Shown: positions 53,866 through 61,400 of the stretch, one piece after another
Layout of the letters: the number at the start of each line of letters is the position of its first letter
Position numbering within the stretch: position 1 is the stretch's first letter
NCBI GenBank assembly: GCA_910585055.1
Contig: CAJUBY010000001.1
Span: 26,581-90,580 of the forward strand
DNA length: 64,000 nucleotides
Source of the DNA: an uncultured Christensenella sp.
GTDB lineage: Bacteria > Bacillota > Clostridia > Christensenellales > Pumilibacteraceae
Reading direction: 5' to 3'
Program-made: the position numbers and the translations under genes
The notes under the pieces: generated by a model
Told to the model about the DNA's origin: nothing
What the model saw: only the letters and a program-made list of their open reading frames with translations
Database searches by the model: none

Positions 53866-55638
53866 ATGAAAAGAAGCGAGATCGAAAATAAATACAAGTG
53901 GCATTTGAACGATATGGTCGACGGCGACCAAACGTTCGAAAAGCTTTTTGCCGAAGTCGACGGCGCATTGCCCGAGCTTGAAAGCTATAAGGGTAAACTG
54001 TGCAACCGCGCCGATGCGTTGGCGTGTTTAAAGCTCGATGCGGAAGTTTCCGCAAAATTCGAACTGATCTATATTTATTCGCACATGCTTCGCGATCAGG
54101 ATTCCACCGACGGCAACGCGGTAGGGCTGGCAAGCAGGACGGAAGGGCTTGCCGGAAAGTACGGGGCGGCGGTCTCGTTTATGAGCAGCGAACTGGGCGC
54201 GCTGGATTCGTCAGTGCTGAACGCATATATAGCGGATCCCGAATTTACCGATTTCGATTTTATGCTGAAAGAGATAGACAGGCAAAAGGCGCATATACTC
54301 TCCGACAGGGAGGAGCGTCTGCTCGCGCTCGGCGCGGAGGCGTTTAAAACGACGTACAATGTGGCACATATGCTGTTCGACGCCGATCTTAAGTTCAAAC
54401 CGGTCGAAAAGGACGGTAAAACCGTAGAACTGAATAACGGTAATTACGGAGAACTGTTGGCCGACGGCGACCGTTCGGTGCGTAAGTCCGCGTTCGATAA
54501 TCTTTACGACGGATATATCGCGCATATCAATACGCTTGCCGCCAACTATGCCGGCAATGTAAAGGCGGACAATTTTTACGCCAAAGCGCGCGGATATAAA
54601 GACTGTTTGGAAAAATCGCTGTTCGGCGACGGAGTCCCGACGTCGGTCTATACGAACTTGATCGATGCCGTAAACAAAAATTTCGCGTCGCTGCACAGAT
54701 ATATAGCGCTGCGTAAAAAAATGCTGGGACTCAAAGAACAGCATATGTACGATCTTTACGTGCCTATTGTCGAAAACGCGGAAATGAAACTTCCGTACGA
54801 ACAGTCTTGCGAGATCGTAAAGTCCGCTTTGAAACCTATGGGCAAGGATTATGCCGAACTTTTAAATAGAGCGATGACCGAAGGCTGGATAGACGTAATG
54901 CCCAACGACGGCAAGCGCGGCGGCGCGTACAGCTGGTCGGCGTACTCCGCACATCCGTACGTACTGCTCAACTATACGCCGACGACCGAAGATATTTTTA
55001 CGCTTGCGCATGAACTGGGGCATTGTATGCATTCGTACTATTCGCAAAACGGTCAGCCGTATTCGAAGTGGGATTACCAGATATTCGTCGCCGAAGTCGC
55101 ATCGATATGCAACGAAACTTTGCTGGACGACTATCTTATGAAGAACGTCAAAGACGACAACGTCAAGAAATATCTGTTGAGTTTAAGGCTCAACCGTTTC
55201 CGCACCACGCTTTTCCGTCAGACCATGTTTGCCGAGTTCGAATACAACGCGCACAAAATGGATCTCGAAGGCAAGCCGCTCACGGTCGACGGTCTTTGTT
55301 CGATGTATCTCGACCTGAATAAAAAATATTACGGCGACGCAGTCGTTTCGGACGACCGTATAGCGTACGAATGGGCGCGCATACCGCATTTCTATACGGC
55401 GTTCTACGTTTATAAATATTCCACCGGCATGACGGCGGCTACAAGTATCGCGCGCAATATCCTTATCCGTCCCGGTTACGTCGATATCTATAAGGATAAG
55501 TTTCTTAAAGCCGGCGGACATAAATCCCCGTACGATATACTTTGCGACACGGAGATCGATCTTGCGTCGACCGGACCTTATGACGATGCGTTTGCGTTTT
55601 TCAATGCCGCGCTCGACGAGCTGGAAAAACTTTGTTAA
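53866..55638 (+). CDS. pepF: Oligoendopeptidase F (M3B family)
   Basis: The 590-residue metallopeptidase has the zinc motif LAHELGHCMHS (near residue 382) and downstream Glu in AEVASICNETLL, together with the typical N-terminal MKRSEIENKYKWHLNDM. It degrades peptides of roughly 7-17 residues in the cytoplasm. AAGGAGATAATATATA precedes the ATG. Its 3' end overlaps the following lipoprotein frame. Confidence 0.95.
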   Translation: MKRSEIENKYKWHLNDMVDGDQTFEKLFAEVDGALPELESYKGKLCNRADALACLKLDAEVSAKFELIYIYSHMLRDQDSTDGNAVGLASRTEGLAGKYGAAVSFMSSELGALDSSVLNAYIADPEFTDFDFMLKEIDRQKAHILSDREERLLALGAEAFKTTYNVAHMLFDADLKFKPVEKDGKTVELNNGNYGELLADGDRSVRKSAFDNLYDGYIAHINTLAANYAGNVKADNFYAKARGYKDCLEKSLFGDGVPTSVYTNLIDAVNKNFASLHRYIALRKKMLGLKEQHMYDLYVPIVENAEMKLPYEQSCEIVKSALKPMGKDYAELLNRAMTEGWIDVMPNDGKRGGAYSWSAYSAHPYVLLNYTPTTEDIFTLAHELGHCMHSYYSQNGQPYSKWDYQIFVAEVASICNETLLDDYLMKNVKDDNVKKYLLSLRLNRFRTTLFRQTMFAEFEYNAHKMDLEGKPLTVDGLCSMYLDLNKKYYGDAVVSDDRIAYEWARIPHFYTAFYVYKYSTGMTAATSIARNILIRPGYVDIYKDKFLKAGGHKSPYDILCDTEIDLASTGPYDDAFAFFNAALDELEKLC

Positions 55639-56543
55639 GTTTGATGCTATCCGAAAAGCGGCGCATTCTTGCGGTCTTTGCCGTGTGTTGCGCCGCGTTT
55701 ATACTTACAGGCTGCGGCGCGAGCGTCACCGTATACGATTATACATCGGACGGCGTGCGGTACAACATGTACGAGCTGGAATTCGACAAGTCGATTATAA
55801 ACGGAATGGAGCAGTCTGCCGTAAATGATGCCGACGGCAATAAGTACACGGTAGCCGGGTATTTATATACTCTGTTCTGCGACTTCGGTTACGAACTTAC
55901 GGATGCCGAGGACACCGGCGAAAAGTATACCGTGAGATACAGAAAGGCAGTGGGCGGCAGATCCGAACTTTTCGAAGCGGGAACGCCCGTCGCGTTTAAG
56001 ACCGACAGTACCGAAAACCCGTTTATAAGAACGTACACTTCGATCTCGCCCAATCCGTTTAACGGTGTGCGGCAAAAATACGACGCCGTTGCGCCCGGTC
56101 AGTCGCTTACCGTTTTGGACAGGTTAAAAAACGGTTCCGTTGCGCGCGACGAGTTCGGGGAACTTGTGGTCGCATACCCGTCGCTTGCCGACGCGTTCCC
56201 GTATATAAAGAGATTCGATCCCGACGGGCTGTTGCTCAAATATGTAAGATACGGGTCGCCGAGGACGCTTTCGTCGGGCGCGTCGTCGGGCGGAAAGACG
56301 GCGGCGTTTGTATATTCCAGGTATTTCGACGATACTTACACTAATATAGAACTGTCGTATAAACGGGCTGTGCCGTACGGATGGTATTTGACGGCGCTTG
56401 CCGCAGGAGCGGTCACGCTTGCGATATTCGCGGCGGCGACACGGACGAAAAAAGATAAAAAGAAACCTACGCTGCTGGACAGATTCCCGTACGATCCCGA
56501 AGAGTACAGGGATTACGAAAACAGGTTCCCGGCAAACAGATAG
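55632..56543 (+). CDS. Lipoprotein with a C-terminal membrane helix
   Basis: The product of about 300 residues has a signal with lipobox LTGC (Cys about residue 28) and, near the C-terminus, a hydrophobic helix (YGWYLTALAAGAVTLAIFAAATR) followed by a Lys-rich cytoplasmic tail. It would therefore be held in the membrane at both ends. The domain between is beta-rich and unrecognised. Two starts are possible: TTG at 55632 overlapping pepF, or ATG at 55644. It lies between pepF and dnaB in the same direction. Confidence 0.7.
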   Translation: MLSLMLSEKRRILAVFAVCCAAFILTGCGASVTVYDYTSDGVRYNMYELEFDKSIINGMEQSAVNDADGNKYTVAGYLYTLFCDFGYELTDAEDTGEKYTVRYRKAVGGRSELFEAGTPVAFKTDSTENPFIRTYTSISPNPFNGVRQKYDAVAPGQSLTVLDRLKNGSVARDEFGELVVAYPSLADAFPYIKRFDPDGLLLKYVRYGSPRTLSSGASSGGKTAAFVYSRYFDDTYTNIELSYKRAVPYGWYLTALAAGAVTLAIFAAATRTKKDKKKPTLLDRFPYDPEEYRDYENRFPANR

Positions 56544-56569
56544 AACGGGTATCATAGGAGAAGACGACT

Positions 56570-58168
56570 ATGCCGAAAAAGGACGCCAAAGAAGAGGCGG
56601 TAAAAAATCATCCGCATGTCATTGCGCGCCAAACTCCCAATAATTACGAAGCGGAAACGGCGCTGATAGGCGGAATGCTTATCGACGGGCAGACGGCGGC
56701 AAAGTTTATGCCGCAGCTTACCGCCGACGATTTTTATACCCCCGGGCATAAATACGTAATAGATGCCATCGCTTCGCTTTTTAATGCGGCGAAGCCCGTA
56801 GATTTCGTAACGGTAGTCGGCGAGCTTGAAAACAGCGGCAAGCTGGAGCTTTCCGGCGGAGCGGAATATATTTCGAAAATGATAGCGGCGGTGCCGTCTG
56901 TGGCAAACGCTCAATATTATTTCGATATAGTCAAAAAGAATACGAAGTTGCGCGCGATCATCGATATAGCGCGGAAAATGGCGGACGAAGCATATGCGCT
57001 CGATCCGGACGATACGGCGCTGTCCAAGGCGGAAGCCGCGCTGTACGGGCTTTCGGAGTCGACGCGGCGAGGCAAGCCCGAACGGTTGGAGGGATATGTA
57101 AAGATCGTGCTCGAAGATCTTAAACAGCGCGCGACCGAAACAAATGTATTCCGCGGCGTGCCCACCGGCTTTTCCAAAGTGGACAGCATTTTGGGCGGCG
57201 GTTTTCAAAAAAGCGATCTTATAATCCTTGCCGCGCGTCCCGGTCAGGGAAAAACCAGTTTTGCGATGAACTGTGCAGTCAACGCGGCGCGCAGGAAACG
57301 TCCGGATAACGGACAATACTACTCCGTTGCCGTGTTCTCTTTGGAAATGAGCGCGACCCAGCTCGCAAAGCGCATACTTTGTTCGGTTGGGCGATACGAC
57401 ATGTCGCGCGCCAACCGTGCAGTCGTAGACGAAGACGATTGGGACAGGCTTTATTCCGCACGCGACGAGCTTTCGCATACCAATCTGTATATAGACGAAT
57501 CGGGCGATATAACGCCTGCCGAAGTTCTGTCGAAATGCCGTGCGCTCAAGCATTCGAAAGGTCTCGATTTTGTGATGATCGATTATCTGCAGCTTATGCA
57601 GAGCGGTAAACATCTGGATAATTTCGTACGCGAGATCGCGGAGATAACGCGCGCGCTCAAGCTGGCGGCAAAGGAATTGGACGTGCCTATACTTTTGCTG
57701 TCGCAGATGTCGCGTAGTATAGAACAGAGAAAGGGCGCCGACAAGGAATCCAAACTGTCCGACCTACGTGATTCGGGCGCGATCGAGCAGGACGCGGATA
57801 TAGTTCTTTTTATCGACCGAAAAGAAATGCCCGGCGGCGGAGACGGCAAGCCTGCCGCTTCCGAAGTCTATCTTAATATCGCCAAACACAGAAACGGCGA
57901 AACGGGCAACGTCAAGCTTATATGGCATCCTGCGACTACAACGTTCCGCTCGGCAGACGACAGGGGACAGCCGGACGAACCGCCCAAATTTTACAGCGGC
58001 AGAGACAGCGGTTTCGAAGAATCGGCGCCGCCTCCGCCCGAGCCGGACGGTTTCGGTTACGAGTTCGACGCCGTCGACCGTGAGGACGGTGCGCCGCATA
58101 AAAAGCCGGAAAACGGCGGAAAATCGGCAGTGGCATCGGCTATCGACGCCGGGCTTTTGGATGATTGA
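56570..58168 (+). CDS. dnaB: Replicative DNA helicase DnaB
   Basis: The 532-residue helicase has the N-terminal helical domain (PNNYEAETALIGGML...), linker, and RecA-like C-terminal motor with Walker A ARPGQGKTSFAMN, FSLEMSATQLAKRIL, Walker B FVMIDYLQLM, LSQMSRSIEQRKGADKESKLSDLRDSGAIEQDADIV and the arginine finger region. The C-terminus adds about 75 Pro/Asp/Gly-rich residues, longer than usual. AGGAGAAGACGACT precedes the ATG. Its usual neighbour rplI is absent. Confidence 0.96.
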   Translation: MPKKDAKEEAVKNHPHVIARQTPNNYEAETALIGGMLIDGQTAAKFMPQLTADDFYTPGHKYVIDAIASLFNAAKPVDFVTVVGELENSGKLELSGGAEYISKMIAAVPSVANAQYYFDIVKKNTKLRAIIDIARKMADEAYALDPDDTALSKAEAALYGLSESTRRGKPERLEGYVKIVLEDLKQRATETNVFRGVPTGFSKVDSILGGGFQKSDLIILAARPGQGKTSFAMNCAVNAARRKRPDNGQYYSVAVFSLEMSATQLAKRILCSVGRYDMSRANRAVVDEDDWDRLYSARDELSHTNLYIDESGDITPAEVLSKCRALKHSKGLDFVMIDYLQLMQSGKHLDNFVREIAEITRALKLAAKELDVPILLLSQMSRSIEQRKGADKESKLSDLRDSGAIEQDADIVLFIDRKEMPGGGDGKPAASEVYLNIAKHRNGETGNVKLIWHPATTTFRSADDRGQPDEPPKFYSGRDSGFEESAPPPPEPDGFGYEFDAVDREDGAPHKKPENGGKSAVASAIDAGLLDD

Positions 58169-58225
58169 TACGTAATAACGTTTACGGTCGATCCGACCGA
58201 GGTTAACGGTTTACGGTAAAGACAT

Positions 58226-58246
58226 CTGTTTGTAAAGCACAAACAG
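58226..58246 (+). terminator. Hairpin after dnaB
   Basis: Perfect stem CTGTTTGT / ACAAACAG with loop AAAGC, 57 bases after the stop. The following GTAAAAAATT lacks a T run, so termination on the plus strand is doubtful. Confidence 0.4.
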
Positions 58247-58281
58247 GTAAAAAATTATACACTTTTTTATCATAAAAATAC

Positions 58282-58310
58282 TTGACACAGTGTATAAATG
58301 GTGATATACT
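58282..58310 (+). promoter_or_regulatory. Promoter of the giant LRR lipoprotein gene
   Basis: TTGACA-N17-TATACT, with a leader of about 130 bases. Confidence 0.8.
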
Positions 58311-58339
58311 TTTTCAAATATATAAAAATCGTAACAGAC

Positions 58340-58380
58340 AACGGCGTCGGAAGAGAATATCTCCGCGCCGTTTTATGTTA
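58340..58380 (+). promoter_or_regulatory. Terminator-like hairpin in the giant gene's leader
   Basis: AACGGCG-t-CGGA / TCCG-CGCCGTT with a 10-base loop and a TTTTATGTT tail lies between the promoter and the start codon. This is the arrangement of an attenuator. Confidence 0.5.
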
Positions 58381-58445
58381 CAAAATTATTTTATCCGGCG
58401 GAAGCCGTTAATGTTCAATCCAAAAAAAGGAGCAAAGGTAAGGCG

Positions 58446-61400
58446 ATGGGGATCAAGAAAGAAACGAAGAAGCGGATATGCGCGGTGGCGGCGCTGGTAG
58501 GAAGCGTAAGCGCGGGCGGCGCGCTGGTAGCGTGCGGAAGCGAAGAAAAGCCTGTAGAGAAAGCTGGAGCGGAAGCGGGAGTGTATTACTTTGACGCGGG
58601 CGGAGAAGAGTATACGATGGCGTTGGGGGACGGAAAGCATGTAACGCTGATGATGGGCGCAGAGAAAAAAGAAGGGACGTACGGGATCAAAGACGGAGAG
58701 ATCGAGATCAAGTTCGGAAAGGACGACGTAGCGAGAGGCGCGGTAAAGGAAACGGAGATCGCGCTGAAGTACGGCGGCCTGGATATGCGGTTTTACAAGA
58801 AAGTGTACTACGAAGTGAGGTACGACAGCGTAGACGGGAGCGAGATCGGGAGCGTAAGAGTGCTTAACGGGAAGCACGCGGAAAAGCCGGCGGATCCTGT
58901 AAAAGAGAACAGCATGTTTCTGGGGTGGTACGTAGACGAAGAGTATACGATGCCGTATATATTCAGTGCGGAAGGAGTAAGCGGAGACATAACGCTGTAC
59001 GCGCAGTGGGCGGAGCTGGTGCCCGGAGCACAGGAGTACGTCGTAAGATTCGACTTAAACTACGAAACAGACGAGAAGATAGGGAACAAACAAACGATCG
59101 GAGGGAAACTGTACGATCTGCCGAAACCCGGAGGAAGAGAAGGGTACGAGTTTAAAGGGTGGTGGATAAGCGCGTACGAGGACGGGGAGAGACTGACGTC
59201 GGAAGTAACGAAAGAGAGCAGGATCGAAGAGAACAGAACGCTGTACGCGGTATGGGAAGAGAAAGGGAACGGGAACAGACTTAAGACGCCGCTGGTGAGC
59301 ACGGAAGGGAAGACGGTACAGTGGAACAGAGTGGAAGGCGCAAGCTCGTATACGGTGGAAGTAGAGAACACCGCAGGCGAGAAAAGGGTGTACCAAGGAC
59401 TGACGGCGACGCGGCAGGAATTGGAGCTGACGGAAGCGGGAGACTATAAGATAACGGTAACGGCGGTAAAGAGCGGAAACAGCGGAGAGAACTCGAGAGG
59501 AGGGGAAAGCTGGTACAGATACAAGGCGTTGGCGCGAGTGTCGATGTTCAGCGTGTCGGAAACGAGTTCGCTGGTATACAACGGGGTAGAGAACGCGGAA
59601 AGATATTACATAAAAGTGGAGTGCGGAAACGCGAGTCATAAACACGATAGATACGACAACGGAACGTCTACGTATTATAACTTTGCGAACTGCACGATGC
59701 AGGAAGGCGGAATCAAGTTCACGGTAACGGCGGAAGCGGAAGGCTGGGCAAGCTCGACGTCGGTAACGTACGTGTACAACAGGATACTGGACGGAGTAAA
59801 AGAAGTAGCGTACGAGAAAGAAACGCAGAGCATAAGATGGGCGAGCGTAAAGAACGCGACGGGATATATCGTGGAAGTGAACGGAGAAAGAGAAGAGATA
59901 ACGGGGACGGTATACAGTGTAAAGGGATACGACCCGGGAGAACTGAAGATAAAAGTAACGCCGAAGACGAAGGGATATAACAGTCCGAAAGGGACGGAGA
60001 TAACGGTACGGAAGGAAGAGTTGGCGGCGCCGAAAGGACTGGAACTGACTGGGACGGAATTGAGCTGGGACGCGGTAAAAGGCGCGGAAGGATATACGGT
60101 AAAGATCGGAGAGAAGACGTATGAAACGGATCGGAACGTATACGATATAACGGAAGCGATAGCGGAAGAGCCGAGTGCAAGCGGCGAATACCGAATAAGC
60201 GTAAAGGCGAACGGAGAGAAAGGATCGGAGTACAGCGACGAGATAAGGGTAAGAGCGCAGACGTTGCGCGGAACGCTGAAGTACGGCGACGGGAAAGTGC
60301 GCTGGGGGAGCGTGATCGGAGCAACGGAGTACCGTGTACGAGTGAACGGCGGAGCGGAGAAGACAATAACCGGCGGAACGGAGAGCGAAGTAACGCTTAC
60401 ACGACGCGGCATAAACGAGATAGAAGTGATGTACGCGGCGGGAGAGACGGAGAGCGCGTGGGAGAAGCTGGAAGTGACGGGCTATGCCGTGGAGTTCGAC
60501 AGCCGCGGCGGCACGGCTGTAGACACCGTTTACCTCGCTACCGGCGACAGACTTGTCTTGCCCTCCGCACCCGAGCAGATAGGCAGAGTGTTCGACGGTT
60601 GGTACGATTCCGTGGGCGGCGCGAGCGGTAACGGATATAAGATCGAAAACGGCGAGCGGTTCGACACAGCCGGAGATAAAAAACTGTATGCAAGCTGGGA
60701 TTACATGGAGTACGAGCTTGTTTATGATTACGGTTCCGGCGGACAGGGCGCGGCAGGCAGCAGCGGCAAAGGTACCGTTAAGATAGAACATAATTATACG
60801 CTGGAGGTCCCGTCGAATTCGGACGGCCGCAAGCTGTTTTTGGGATGGTACAGCACTGCGAGCGGCGCCGGGCTGCGTTATACCGATCACAACGGCAGAA
60901 GCTATTCGCCGTGGGCTTATCCCATGGGCGGTACGGTGTATGCGCGCTGGGCGAACGGATTTGCATTTACGTATCTGGAAAACAGCGATTCGTATTCGGT
61001 GGTCAGAGGTGACAACCTTATATCATCGGGTTTGAGCGAGATAACCGTTCCGACTTACTACGACGACGGTGTACACGGCAGAAAGAAAGTTACCGTCATA
61101 GACGGCTATGCTTTTGATAAATGCAGCAATCTGGTCACGGTAAACATACCCGATTCGATAAAGATAATTGCCGTTGACAGCTCGGCGTTCGGATCTTGTA
61201 CCAAACTGCAGAACATAAATATATACAAAACGGAAGGAACTGTAGGCGCGGTCTACAGCTCGTATCGCGGCGCGCTTATCGAAAACAATGAGCGTACGGG
61301 TGCGCGCGAGCTTAAATTCGTACCTATGGGCAAGACGGGAACGTTTACCGTGCCCGGTACCGTGGATACCGTAGCCGCAGGCGCGTTCTCTAAATCGGCA

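Noticed and set aside
58411..58500. 29-codon basic frame overlapping the start of the giant gene, as a leader peptide
   Set aside because: It lacks a clear ribosome site and its Arg/Trp-rich tail results from reading the Lys/Ala-rich signal region in another frame.
59055..60890. Minus-strand open frame of 611 codons opposite the giant lipoprotein gene, with two more long frames in other registers
   Set aside because: It is an artefact of the narrow codon set of the sense gene: few C-ending codons and no suitable triplets leave the antisense frames free of stops. The translation is rich in Arg, Tyr, Phe and Ser without domain features or ribosome site.
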